Positions 11,269 to 22,986 of a stretch of 64,000 nt of DNA are shown here, in pieces (within the stretch, counting starts at the first letter, position 1; each line of letters opens with the position of its first letter). Below the pieces are notes generated by a model, which was not told the DNA's origin, did no database searches, and saw only the letters and a program-made list of their open reading frames with translations. The DNA is from Paratinospora sagittata (taxonomy: Eukaryota > Streptophyta > Magnoliopsida > Ranunculales > Menispermaceae). The stretch covers positions 1,093,122 through 1,157,121 of the forward strand of contig CM069595.1 of the NCBI GenBank assembly GCA_035771175.1, written 5' to 3'. The translations under genes and the position numbers were made by a program.

Positions 11269-11891
11269 TAGCGGTGTTCATCAACCAGACCAATTCGACC
11301 GAACCAAACCTTTATGGTTGGTTTAAGTTGGGTTAAATAGGTTGTCAGGGTTGAGTTGTGTTCTAAAATACTCAACCCGATCAGTTTGGGTTGTTGGGTC
11401 ACAGGTTGAGCCCATAAAAAAACGGCTAACCCGATCCAAACCAAGCTCTTTTATGGTTAGTTAAATAGAGTTAAGTTGTTTTCTTAATTTTTTGATAAGT
11501 TCTTGATGTGGTGTGCATGTTTTCTATTTTTATGCACATTGGCAATTCTGATTTATTATATTTTTTTCTTTCATAATTGATGGAGGTTCTGTGGTGAACA
11601 TTTTTATCTTTTTAGGAACTATATTTCTCAACTCTATTACTGTATGTAATCTAAGAGTATATAAATGTTATTTTTTTTAAATGATGTTCATTAAGGACCA
11701 ATATACAGTTCAAATAAGATATCCAAATCAGCAAAGTATGACAGTAATATAGCATCTACATTCACCTAATCCACATTTTTCTCTTTTTTTTGGGCGACTT
11801 AAGTCCAACCTCTTAAAACCCGAACTGTTTGGGTTAAGTTAGGTTTTGGCCGTAAATCGATTTGATTCAATTCAACCTATGTACACCCCTA
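11269..11891. mobile_element. Non-autonomous hAT-like element (MITE-type)
   Basis: The left end begins tagcggtgttca and the right end, read on the minus strand, begins taggggtgtaca, giving imperfect terminal inverted repeats. The 8 bases outside the left end (ctcacaat) and the right end (ctcatagt) agree at 6 of 8 positions, which fits a decayed 8-bp hAT target duplication. Subterminal DNA is full of short gggtt/aaccc-like motifs in both orientations, as in many plant hAT derivatives. No transposase frame is present. Confidence 0.6.
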
Positions 11892-13126
11892 CTCATAGTG
11901 GCCCAACTAACCCTGCATTGGAGAAGTCAACTAAAACTAAAGTTGGTATGTTTAGTTTCAAAGTATGATCAAAATTCATGACTGGTGAGTGGTTCCACAG
12001 ACCTTATAATGACCCGCGTTTCATGTACTGGGTATTGTCTTTTATTTTAGCTCTATTTTTATAAAAGTTTATTTTAAACATATTATTTGATAATTAATCA
12101 ACTTAAAAATAAGTATATATTATACAATAATTATATTGAATGTTGACTAGGCTTTATAATAATAAATAAAATTATTTATTATAACACAATACTTATTTAA
12201 ATTTATTTAACTTTTAATTCATTATTTATTTATATCATAATTTTTATTGAAATATTCACTAATTTATTTATATAATTATTTTCATTTATATGTTTTTATT
12301 TTTTATTATTTTCATTATTTTTATTTAAATATAAAAAAAATTAAAAGAAAACTAATTATTATATTAGAGATTATATGCTATATTTGGTTAAATAAAAATT
12401 ATTTTGTATTAATTATCACTTGCTAACTTGGGTAGTGATGACAAATCATTCTCATTGGTGATTAATGTAAATTTGGTAGGTTATAAATTATTCTTTATAT
12501 AGTTAGTTCATCCTCTATTACAAAGATTTTTTTATTTTTTTAAATAAAGGTTTAACCTATACTTTTAATAAAACTCTACTTTGTTTAGAGTTTTTAAGAA
12601 GCATATCAAACATTTTATATTTTATTAAAATTCTATATTAAAGTTTTTGCAAATTAAATGATTGAAATAGAGTTCTTTTTCTTTCTTTTTTAAAGTGTTA
12701 ATACGATATGTTTGTACTGATACCAGAAGAAGCAGAGACCCCTCAATAAGGCTAAGAAGACGAGATCCCTCAATAAGACCAAGAAGACTAGCAACGACAA
12801 GAATGATAAAAATTATGTTAATCAACTAAAAGAATCAAAAGATTCAAAGGAAATACATAATGCGTTGTGCCAAAGTAAGGCCAGAACGAAGAGCCCTCGT
12901 AGCAAGGGAGTGAGCCCGGTGATTCAAATCACGGGGAACAAAGTTAGAATCGGTTGTGAAATACTATTAACCTATTTCCAATCTATGCGTGAGGTGGTGA
13001 GTCGTGACTCACAACTGAATCGGTTTTCTGTGTTCTGTTATCGCGGTAAGTTTAAATGAAAATTGAAATTTGCATTCAATATAAAAGAGGATGGTCCGAA
13101 TTGCAGAAGAAAAGTGAAAAGGAAAC
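11892..13126. other. AT-rich intergenic DNA upstream of the J-protein gene
   Basis: This is strongly AT-rich, especially 12050-12420. A short imperfect direct repeat (near 12738-12786, two copies of a segment containing ccctcaataag) is visible. The last 200 bases are less AT-rich and probably contain the promoter and leader of the J-protein gene. No gene is supported. Confidence 0.4.
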
Positions 13127-16126
13127 ATGCGGATCGACGAGGCAAAGCAGTTTCTAGGGCTCCCACCTAATTCTCTTCCCACTACATCTCAGGTACGCTT
13201 TTTTTCATTCGATTTTACTTGCTTCAGCTGATAATTAAGTTGTCAATTTATAAGAGCACAATTTGAATTTGATAGTTTGGTTCTGTTCCTGATGTTTTAC
13301 AATGATATTTTATACTGGTTTTATATTGTTTGTGGTGACGAGTGATTATTTCTTAGTATTTTAGACTTTTTAATTATGAGGAAATTAGAAATTTATTTTA
13401 TATTAGAATGTAATTGTATTACAATTAAAATTAGGAGATTGGGTTAGTGTTTGATTTGTCTTACAATTACGATTTGTAGTTGAATTACAACTAGGAGTTT
13501 TTTCAGTTTATTGAATAGAAATAATAAAAGTTATTTCTAGTTTTTGTTGTGAGATTTGTGTGTAATTCTTTACTCGGCATGAGTTTGCCTCAATTTGTTG
13601 GTTCTTCTTTTCTTTTCTTTTCGGTTTCATAATTGTAGTGAAACAACCGTACCAAACCCAGTTTCAAGAACCAGATCTCACACAAGAATTTATACAAACA
13701 CGCACCAAGCATATTGAAATAACAAGAAGATTCACAAAGAAAAACAAAGAAGAAGAAGAAGAGACAAGCACTTACGTGGTTCGATCGTAATGATCTACAT
13801 CCACAGAGAAACAGCCACACATAGCTTCAACTTTATTCATGGAGATTTCAATTACAGATCAGAGATTCTTTCTTCTCACACTTAGAAATTCTCAAAATGA
13901 ACAGATACTAGTGGATCAAAAATCCAAAATAAAATACAATGCTCTGTTTTTCTACATACTGATATCTTTTTATATTGTGTTTTGATAACACAAGCACGTG
14001 ACTCCTTGTATCTCTATTATGCTAATCCCCTATTTTTCTGATGTCGCTGAACACTTCTTCACAGAGATACACTCCAATCTAACAATAATAATTCTTTCGA
14101 CTTCAAAATTTCTTTTCAAGTTTATTTTCTATTACAACTTTTTCTTTCTTTTTTTCATTTTTGTTTTAAGTGAAGCTATAATGTGGATCACATGTTACAA
14201 TTAAACTCATGTAATTGTTTCTAGTGATAGTATATATTTTTGACAATGGCAGATTAAAGCAGCTTACAAAAAGAAAGCATGGGAATCCCACCCTGACCGA
14301 TTTCCACCACATGAGAAAAATTTTGCAGAGTCCAAGTTTAAATTGGTAAATATGGGAGCTCAGATAATTGGTTATTCCAGCATTATATATACATCCCTAT
14401 TTGTTATAGTTTTATCAGTCTTTTTATGTTTTATTTAATGACAAATGATTGCATCTAATTGGGGCTCTGAGGTGTTTCAGAGGTTAGACACAGGATTGCC
14501 CTTCATGTGACCTTGTTGTATCTCTGTGTATTCCTCCAATTTGCTAATTTCGAACTAAACTTGTATGGGTCGATGATTGTTCAGGGCCAGTGAAACTTTG
14601 TAGCATTACTAATTTGAATTGATCACTGGGCTGTCAAACACTGGGCAAATATGAATATAATAAACCTAGCAATAGCTCATTCATCTGTAGCTTACATGGA
14701 CATCCTGTTAGTATATCTTCTGTTGCTTCTATGTGCAAGAATCAGCTAATGTAATCCGTGTTAACATTGTTAAACGCGTGATCTTGACATCATATGCAGC
14801 CTCTGTATGATAGACATCTAGGAATTACTCTCTTTGGAATGATTCGAAAATATATTTCATATACCATTATATGATCAAACAGAATTATTTAATTCCCTGA
14901 ATTGAATAGTTTTTTCCTCCAGTATTTTTCAGTTCCATCTACAGGTGCTTGTGTCTGAACATTTTAAGCTCATTTATCGCAGATTTCAGAAGCAAACTCA
15001 TTCCTGCAGGCTGGTAATTGCCTTTCCTTTATCTTATTATATATAAAGGTTGAAGTAAATTAAAAAAAATCGTGGTTCACAAACTCACCCTAATTGTTTT
15101 GAAATGGTTCGTCTTCTTTTATATTTTGTGATGGAACATTACTTCTAATCTCATGGACCAATTTTTCTGTTTGGATGTCAGGAATAGAGATATTTATCCT
15201 TCATGCTTTAGATTGTATAACTTTGACTAGTTCATTAACTAGCAAGCTCCGATCATACGTCCTTCGGAATTTTCACTGAAAACCAGTTTCTTTGAAACCT
15301 GTCTTTTGTATATTTGTTTGCAAAAACTACTAGGACTAGTAAATGCCAATGATTTTGAACTTTGTCAACAGATTAGATGAACGATCTGTTAATATTACAT
15401 GTGTTGCTCTAACTTTGTTTTAGTTTTTTTTTATCCTTTTATTATTTTTAACATTTTCTAGTGTGAAAGTAATTGTTGTGAATTTAGTAAAACTCCATTT
15501 TATTGCTTTTTATCTAAATGAAACTAAATTTCTCTCTTACTTCTTTTCACCCCAATAGTTGGATGGAATGAAGCCATTTTAGATACTGAACATGCTCAGA
15601 ATTTGTGAGTTGGTTTGGGCAGTGAGTTTGTGAACCAGGATATGTAAGTCGCATTATTCCTAATAGAATAGATATATATAATAGAAGGGCAACTAACTTG
15701 TATGCCTCAATGTATCATTTCATGGCAATTACAGGTGCACGATGCAGTTATTCAGGCCAAGGTGATTATTATTATTATTATTATTTAATGATTTAGTCAT
15801 TTTTCTACTGTTTTGGTTATGCTACGCTTGAACGTATGATTTCTTGATAAGCAGCATATGCTCGAGTTGTGAGAACCGGTACTCCAAAGGTGTATGGGGG
15901 ACGTTGTAGTAGTGCTTGGATTAAAGCACCATTTCTTATTATAATAGCAGCAACGTTTACTCTTGGAGGCTTAAATGCTTCGAGGTGAGCAACGCCCCAG
16001 CTCCAACTGTAATTGCTTTTAAGGCCACTGTTTTCAGTAATATATATGTTTGCGTTGTGATTCTTTTTCAGGGCATATCAAAGACAGAAGGATGCGTATC
16101 CTTCTCACAATCCATTTCTTCCTTGA
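13127..16126 (+). CDS. Small J-domain (DnaJ-like) membrane protein, six exons
   Basis: Spliced model: 13127-13192, 14253-14345, 14983-15013, 15735-15761, 15855-15984, 16072-16126, giving 133 residues. The J domain covers about residues 1-60. It has helix II as IKAAYKKKAWE, the invariant HPD at 35-37 (SHPDRFP), and helix III as KFKLISEANSFL. Behind it come YARVVRTGTPKVYGG and a hydrophobic segment, APFLIIIAATFTLGGL, that should span a membrane once. The protein ends AYPSHNPFLP. J-proteins stimulate Hsp70 ATPase activity, and the single C-terminal membrane segment suggests recruitment of Hsp70 to an organelle or ER membrane; which one is unknown. All introns have GT-AG borders and the phases match. 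The 27-nt exon at 15735-15761 is the least certain, since skipping it also keeps the frame. Intron 1 carries repeat-like DNA. Confidence 0.85.
13600..13990. repeat. Retroelement-like fragment in intron 1 of the J-protein gene
   Basis: The segment contains acttacgtggttcgatcgta followed by a 'gatctacatccac' stretch, a phrase I associate with interspersed plant retroelement sequences. It sits between AT-rich intron ends and has no coding frame. I could not find exact termini or a target duplication, so the class is uncertain. Confidence 0.3.
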
Positions 16127-16331
16127 TGACTTATATTTGTTTTCGTTTGTGTATTAATTTAACAATTAATTTTTTATGGCTCTGCAGCTTGGATGTCTGT
16201 AATATTGACTCGACCTTAAACCGTCTTTGTAATCTTATTATTGTTAAATGATACCTAATATTATACATAGTTCTTCATTTTTAACTTATTATGTTCTGTA
16301 TTCTAACATCTTACCAATTGCTTAGCAGCAG

Positions 16332-17322
16332 ATGTCACATATCTTTGTTGCCTGTGACAATGCTCTCCAAAAATCTCATGGTACAAGCAATGTGAATGTG
16401 AGGCACTTCCATTCCAGGTAAACAAATCCATCCCCAAACAACATGTTTTTGGATGAATTCACTGATTGATATATTGCAACTTGCAAACCCATTCTCTTAT
16501 CTTCTTCTACTCATCACCTCTTCATTTCCATCTCAATTGCCTTAATATTCATGCTTGACAAAAAGTAAAAAATAGACAGCTATTGGCTAATAGTGCTTGT
16601 AGAGCATCAACCATGTAGGCTTTTATTGACCCCTAAATATGATTGAAATCGTGGCTCTACTACTGCAGCCCATTGGATTTTGTTTTTAAAATGCATCCCA
16701 AAACAATTATATATGATTTCATGATGTTCTATCATACTGCACAATTTGAGTGACCTTTTATCTAGCGTTGTTTTTAGAGTCACTTCAGCATCTTTTTTTT
16801 TTTTGGGTTTCTCACGTGGTGTTCCCGCCCTTCGAGTGAGATTAATTCGTATTCGAGGACTGCAGGGGCATTGGGCGACTTTTTTCAAGTGGACGTGACT
16901 AAGGTGGACATGAGTCTCAATCCTGAGACCTCCATCTTTCAAGTACCTTTAACACAAATTTCTGACCATCTGTGTTTTGCACCAGGTTGGGTACTTCAGC
17001 ATCTTTTTGAGTTATGCAATTACTTCTTAAACTATGACCAAAAGTGACTCCCTTATCACATTGGAAGCTGCATGTTTGTGCTAGTGTCCTCATCTTTCCC
17101 TGTAGGTGGATATGGTTTTGAAAGCAGAAAGTTAAAAACACCACTAATTGTGCATTGGTCCACAACCCTTCCTCTTTACCACATCTTATAAGCCCTTTCA
17201 TTTAGTGGCTCTTGTGCAGGGTGGAAAAAAGAAACATCGTCAAATTACAATTCCATGATGCAGAAGAGAGTAAAGATGATTTGACATCCCACCTACCTCC
17301 TAGAACTAGAGGACTGCCCTAA
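16332..17322 (+). other. Possible two-exon reading frame of about 62 codons, function unknown
   Basis: An ATG at 16332 opens a frame through 16417, which meets a GT donor (CCAG|gtaaac). A strong acceptor (cttgtgcag) precedes 17220, and splicing continues the same frame to a stop at 17320-17322. The product would start MSHIFVACDNALQ and end SHLPPRTRGLP. The second exon is unusually rich in charged residues (EKRNIV, HDAEESKDD) for random AT-rich DNA, which is why I list it. It begins about 200 bases after the J-protein stop on the same strand. It may be a small gene, a 3' exon pair used by an alternative J-protein transcript, or a gene fragment. I recognise no family. Confidence 0.3.
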
Positions 17323-17937
17323 AAGAAATACTTCTAGAATTCTTCATTTTACAGTTTTGCCACTTTATCATTTATTGCATCTTTTGAATTTGGAGATCTG
17401 ATCAGGAGCCCACCACCACTATAGTAACTATTTTTCCCTGTATTCAGGGAATAGAGTTTCGAGTTGGTTTTCCATTAGGCTTCTTAACATCCTCTAAAGT
17501 TTCAAAAGTACGTCAAAAACCCAACATATTCTTTTAATTTGCTCCTTATTAGAAATGTATGGATGATTCATCTCACCTTTTTTTCTTTTCTTGTGATGAC
17601 TAGTTTATGAATTAATACATTTGTTTTATTCATGTCAATTAATTAACCAATTTCTTTGTTCATGAAAATTATAACCTTAAATATAACTGTGTAGAATTTA
17701 GTTTTGATGCAATTGATACTAAAACTGTTTCATTTATTAAATTTAACATAACGATATGAATGACATGTTAATTAAAAGTTTTTTTTTTTTTTTTTGTGAG
17801 AATATGTTAATCATAAAAGTTGAATACCCAATATCAAATAAAGCTAGAATAGATCATTATAAATCCATCAAAGCAAGGAATATGGAAGCTGGATATTGTG
17901 AGATTATATACTGTTTATTTAGTAGTAATTTTTGTAT

Positions 17938-18033
17938 GCAAAATCAAATTTAGCCTCGTTGGAAAAGAATTATTTGGGATAGCTCATGGGAAGCTCAGTT
18001 GTTATTTTTGCTTGGGCCTAAATCATTCAAGTT
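17938..18033 (+). repeat. Left arm of a 2.1-kb-spaced inverted repeat
   Basis: This segment runs from gcaaaatca to attcaagtt and is the reverse complement of 20085-20182 with scattered mismatches and one indel. Shared blocks include tatttgggatagctca and agctcagttgttatttttg. Confidence 0.75.
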
Positions 18034-18048
18034 CAAACTTTCAATTAT

Positions 18049-18387
18049 GTGTTTAGTGGCTGAGAAAATAAGAATTTTTTTTAAAGAAAATTAGTAGTTT
18101 TCTTGAGAAATTTATAAGTTCCAATACTTGATTGTTAAGAGAGCCATGGAAAGGTTTTCTCAACACCTCTATTTTCTTACAACCCATAAAATATTCTCAA
18201 GTAGAGGGTTGAGACAAAATATTTTCTCATAAGAAAATCACTTCAACTTGAAAAACATCTTCCTTATAAATTTTCTCACAGTTATTTTTCTTTCCAATCA
18301 AACAGCTGTGAGAAAAAAAAATTCCAGAAGATTTTTTTGAGAGAATTTTCTTAAGAAAAACTCTATTTTCTCATTTGCCATAAACAC
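18049..18387. mobile_element. Putative TIR element (MITE-like), AT-rich
   Basis: The left end gtgtttagtggctgagaaaa and the right end, read on the minus strand as gtgtttatggcaaatgagaa, form imperfect terminal inverted repeats. The interior is AT-rich with repeated ttttct(c/t)a blocks in both orientations, so it could fold on itself. I could not assign a target duplication. Confidence 0.45.
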
Positions 18388-20084
18388 CTTTCTTAAAATA
18401 CTTGTTGAATGGAGGAACGCAGGTGCCACAACACAGAAAAGAAACATCTTTGGATCAGCTGGTACTCTTGTTTGTTTTCTTATCAGTATCATGTTGCAAA
18501 GAGGCAACAATAGATGGGAGTTTGGTTTTGGAGGAAGTGGGATCAACACATGGGCGTGTTACATGCAGCTTGCTAAGATAATCAACTTAACAGGAAATCT
18601 TCATGCTAAACTCAAAGGTGTTCATGGGTCCATTTGTGAAAAGCCACCAAACTAAGTTATGCTGATAATAGTATCTTAGAAACTTAACTAATTAATTACA
18701 AGAAGAAAGCTTATGCTCTGAGCCGATTTGCGGTGATCTCGAATAAACGACAATTCTTTAAGGACTCAACTCAACCACATTTTTTCAACTACATGGAATC
18801 AATATGAATATGCTTCTAATACTCCACTTTATCAAGTGTTAAGTCAGCATTGAAATGTCCTAGCCCTTCACATAATCCAATTAAGATTTATGTCATAATT
18901 GATCTAACAAAATTTTACATTAACTATCAACTATCTAACGCAACCCTTCTTCCTTACCTGGGCATGGGATCAGCTTTGACGGAGTTCTTTCAGAATATAA
19001 AACAAAAACACAAATACTCTTGCCAACAAAAACTCAATTCCCAACTGCATAAATCTACTTTCTTTCACTCCGCTTTATTCAAGACCAAGACCAAGTTAAC
19101 CATACAAATTACAAATAACTATATCTTTTTTAATTATTTTTATCCATATTATTTTAACTGTGTCTCTACCTCTATAATTATTTCTTGCCAACAGAAACCT
19201 TTAATAGATTTCCTTTCTTGCTCACACCTTTGAGACATTCTTAAGATATTTCCTCATGATTTCTAGATTTGAAAAAGCTACTGGATCTAGACTAGAATGC
19301 AATTATAAACATCTAAAATTCAAACATGCTTTATTTTTATAAGATATGATTGCTCAAAGCAAACAAATTCAAGGGCACAAGGAACATAATAGAAGCACAT
19401 AACCATGCATAATAAGCGTAATAACAGTTTTCCTTCCCACTAAAACAACAAAATAGAGATCCAAACAAACTGAACGTATCGACAAACGCGCTTCTACATT
19501 CAACATTGAAGAACAAAGTAGCAAGAAAGAAAGAAAGGTATAGTCTTTATACATAGATCATAAACTTCCTTTTTACAGAATTCCTCCCTCCAACTTCTAG
19601 AATATGATTAACAGCATACCTTGATGCCTTTTCTCCATAAATGCAGAGTTTAGCATGCATACTTCCTTAAAATTGATGGTCTCGTAAGTTGCATTTACGA
19701 TTCCCAGATGTTGATTCTCCTGGAAAGCCAAACTCCCACCTAGCCTTGGGAAAATGATACTACATCAGAGTATATTGATTAGATCCATTGACAAACTTTA
19801 CCAGCTTACCCTGAAATATTTTTAACCACTCTTCCCTTCTCTTCTTTTCAGTGTTGTGTCATATGTGTTTCTCCACCCAATATATATATTAAGATTCTCA
19901 TTGAAGAAATTGTGAAGATCGAATCCGATCCACACAATCAAAGATCAAAGCCTAATCTCCACCATCAATTGAATGCTTCATTTCTCATCACTTTCTGTAA
20001 AGCTTTCAATGAGCCTATGGAGACGATAAGTCAACAATATCCTATTTGCAGATTCCATCCAAGTAGTAGTCAATGACGAGAATT

Positions 20085-20182
20085 AACTTGAATGCTTTAG
20101 ACTCAAAACAAAAATAACAACTGAGCTTTCCGTGAGCTATCCCAAATAATTTCTTTTCCAACCAGGATGGATGTGATTTTGC
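20085..20182 (-). repeat. Right arm of the inverted repeat paired with 17938-18033
   Basis: Read on the minus strand it matches the left arm from gcaaaatca through attcaagtt. The arm lies just beyond the 3' end of the NYN gene and could be within its transcript. Confidence 0.75.
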
Positions 20183-20446
20183 ATAATGCAAACCCTTCAA
20201 CTTAGTATTACCTCCCAATATTCTAGTAACATCCTACAAAAGATCGACAAACGTAAAGAGAACAGAATTCCCATACCTTTTTGACTGCTCCACCATCTTA
20301 ACAGTCAAACTTCTACTGTCCATACTACTTAATATTAACTTTGAAAGTTACTTTCCAAACAAGATCCCCCTTCCTACAATTCTTGCAACAATTAATTCTT
20401 AATTCATACTTGTTAACAATCCAAGCTTTCTTCCAACCACTCATCA

Positions 20447-22986
20447 CTAGTCTTGCCAAGCAGCACCTTCTATTTCTTCTGTATTAACCTCTGCAAGGGT
20501 AATAGTAATTGGCTGCCAGCCCTTTCCATTTGCCGAAATCCACTTCTTAAGAGTGATTGTCATATTCAGAATTTGGAGTATATCACCCAATACAAAATCT
20601 TGCAAGCGTGAATTCCTTAGAACAATAGCAGCTTCATACCTGCCCATAAAAAGATATAAAAAAGATATTCCTCAGAAGAAGAATAACTTACAAGGTCAAA
20701 TAACCCAAAGAATCACCAAAGGCAATTACCTGCTTTGAGATGCCATCATCACAGACCGTCCACTTCGTGAAGCTAAAAAACTATAGATACCATCCCAGAC
20801 AGTCTGAGGGTATTGTTTATGTTCAATTGGATTCACACACCTCCAAAGTGGCTCATTCTTACCAACATAATATTCCAGTGCACCAACTGCGTGCTTCACT
20901 ACCATCTGGTGCTTGACAGCACTGTCTAGAGCCTTCCTAACATCAACATTTCGATGCCTAGAGTCTCCAAAGTGAATACAATCAGTTATATTTGCTTCAG
21001 TTGGGGTCATTCTATCATTTTTTAAGGTGTTCAAGGCAAGTAAGATAATTCCTATAAGGCCTTGCACATATTCAGAGGGTTTTTGGCAACCTGAAGCTCC
21101 CCAAACACTATTATCAGGAATAGGATTAGCAGCCGTTCCAGATGAAGTTGGATGTGGGAACTCAGGACCGCGAGGACGGTGTCTACTATTCTGCATGTTG
21201 TGATGATATGGTTGAGTGCTGTGGCCAGGAGCTATATTTTGTGGGACATTCAAATTTGCATGACTTGATGGACCCCTAACATAGTGAGGATTTGGTTCTC
21301 CATTTCGTTGTTGGAAACTAGGACGATGATGGTGGATGCCATTGGGATATTCAGTACTATTTAGCTTAGAGATATCGGGGACATTCAAAGGAGGTGCAGA
21401 AGTAAAAGGGGGTGCCATATCTGGCCTAGGAGGAGGCAACGGACCAGAACCATTGGGAAGATAATTTGGTGGTAAGACACGCGAAAAACTAGGCTGTGAA
21501 GGCATGTTGCTTGGCCTCACAGGTTGGGGGGGATACTGATGTGCGTAATTGATAGGAAAATTGCTTCCACTGTTCCAGGAAGATTCGGGATTGGATGGAG
21601 CGAAACCGGGCATAGGCCCACTCGTGGAAGCATTGGGCTTACTAGCACCAAAAAACTCATGGGGAGCTTCTTTGAATTGCTTTGCTTGTGAATATCCAAG
21701 CTGATAAGAACCTCCATTGCTATGGGCATCTTGCATCCCACTAGGAGCACTGGAGGTTCTAGACATATTGGGTTGGCTGGGAAATTTTCGAGTTTGCTTC
21801 CCTTTATTTTTTTTAAGATCCGTACCCTTCCCAATATTCAAGAACTTCAGGTTTAACAGAGAGGAATTTTCAACAATGGGATCCAAAGATTGGCTCATTG
21901 GCAAGGCTTCAGAAGTAGAAGTTTTCAACGTTTCAACATTAGACCCATTGCTATTAGTAGCAAATTGTGATGATTCACCATTTGCAAGAGGTGCTCCTCC
22001 TGCTAGAAGATCTGTCCAGAGCCATACAGACTTTGCCGCAGCACGAAGTGGTGCTGATGCATTTTGTGGTTGTGCTAGTAGTATATTATATTTTCTCAGT
22101 CGTAATTGATGGAGTGCATTGGAGAAGTCACGATCACCAGAAATCAGCAAATAATTCGCAGGAGCTGGATTGTCCACAGCCCAAAACAACATGTCCACAA
22201 GAATCTTCTTATCACTAGCATCCTTAACACCTGCTTAGCCAAACACAACAATCAGTAACATCAATCAATTAAGATCACAAAATTTAAACCAAAAAACAAA
22301 TCTTTTCAGAGAATAATTACACCACAAGACAAGAAACCAGAAGAATTAGGATTCATGGCCAAAATCAAGAAGACTTCAGTCCCTAACTAATTAAATTGCC
22401 CCTGATCACTGGCGATCGCGATTTCTGCAGTGCTCTCCATCAATTGCGTATGAGAAGATATAATATACTACTAACAAAAGATCATTCATAAATCATAACA
22501 AGAACACTTAAAATTAAGGATGCTAACAAAAGATCAACCGAAGCAAATAAAAAACACCTAATTGTTAGGGATTCTTGACAAAAGATCATCTGAAGCAAAT
22601 GAAGAACTAGCGATCAACAGCAACAACAACCTTGACCACAATCTATCAAATTGAACCAAAAATCTTTCAAATCCAATCCAAGTATACCACTCATCACACA
22701 AACATCTAGGGCGTGAGAGAGAAACAATACCAGCAGGAACATGATTCAGTGTAATCCCAGTACTGGACAGAGCCTGCTGCACACTATGAGGAATCCGATT
22801 CGTGTCACCATACGCAGAGATCGAAACTCTTCCACAATAATTCATATTCGTAAGCGCCGAGCTTATGTTCTGCGCGATCGCGTGTGGATCGCAGCTCTTC
22901 GGAACATGACAGTTCTCGATGTCCCACCACACCGACGTCTTCACCTCCACGTACTGCGGCTCCGCTCCTCCGGCAGCCGCCGCCAT
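20447..22986 (-). CDS. NYN-domain (limkain-b1/MARF1-like) putative RNase
   Basis: Three exons on the minus strand, 22731-22986, 20730-22230 and 20447-20639, give 649 residues. The N-terminal NYN domain (about 15-155) starts [16 protein letters not shown] and contains the conserved acidic residues of the PIN-like fold in WWDIEN, VDMLFW and SGDRDF. NYN proteins are putative metal-dependent nucleases, and animal MARF1/limkain-b1 relatives act in RNA control. A long Pro/Asn/Ser-rich, probably disordered region follows (about 170-460). The C-terminal part (about 475-649), with [28 protein letters not shown] and ALEYYVG, looks like the winged-helix OST-HTH/LOTUS-type module found with NYN in plants. 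Intron 1 (22231-22730) and intron 2 (20640-20729) have GT-AG borders and matching phases. The start ATG at 22986 gives an Ala/Gly-rich lead-in of about ten residues directly before the domain. Confidence 0.92.

Larger units (their letters stand above)
17323..20446. other. Gene-poor spacer between J-protein and NYN genes
   Basis: No coding gene is supported. The stretch contains a TIR element at 18049-18387 and a pair of related segments in inverted orientation at 17938-18033 and 20085-20182. The right end, next to the minus-strand NYN stop, probably includes that gene's 3' UTR. Short ORFs such as the one near 18850-19233 are AT-rich and lack family features. Confidence 0.4.

Noticed and set aside
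16607..17201. Two minus-strand ORFs of 111 and 94 codons downstream of the J-protein gene
   Set aside because: No domain, mixed composition, and they lie opposite the putative intron of the 16332-17322 frame.
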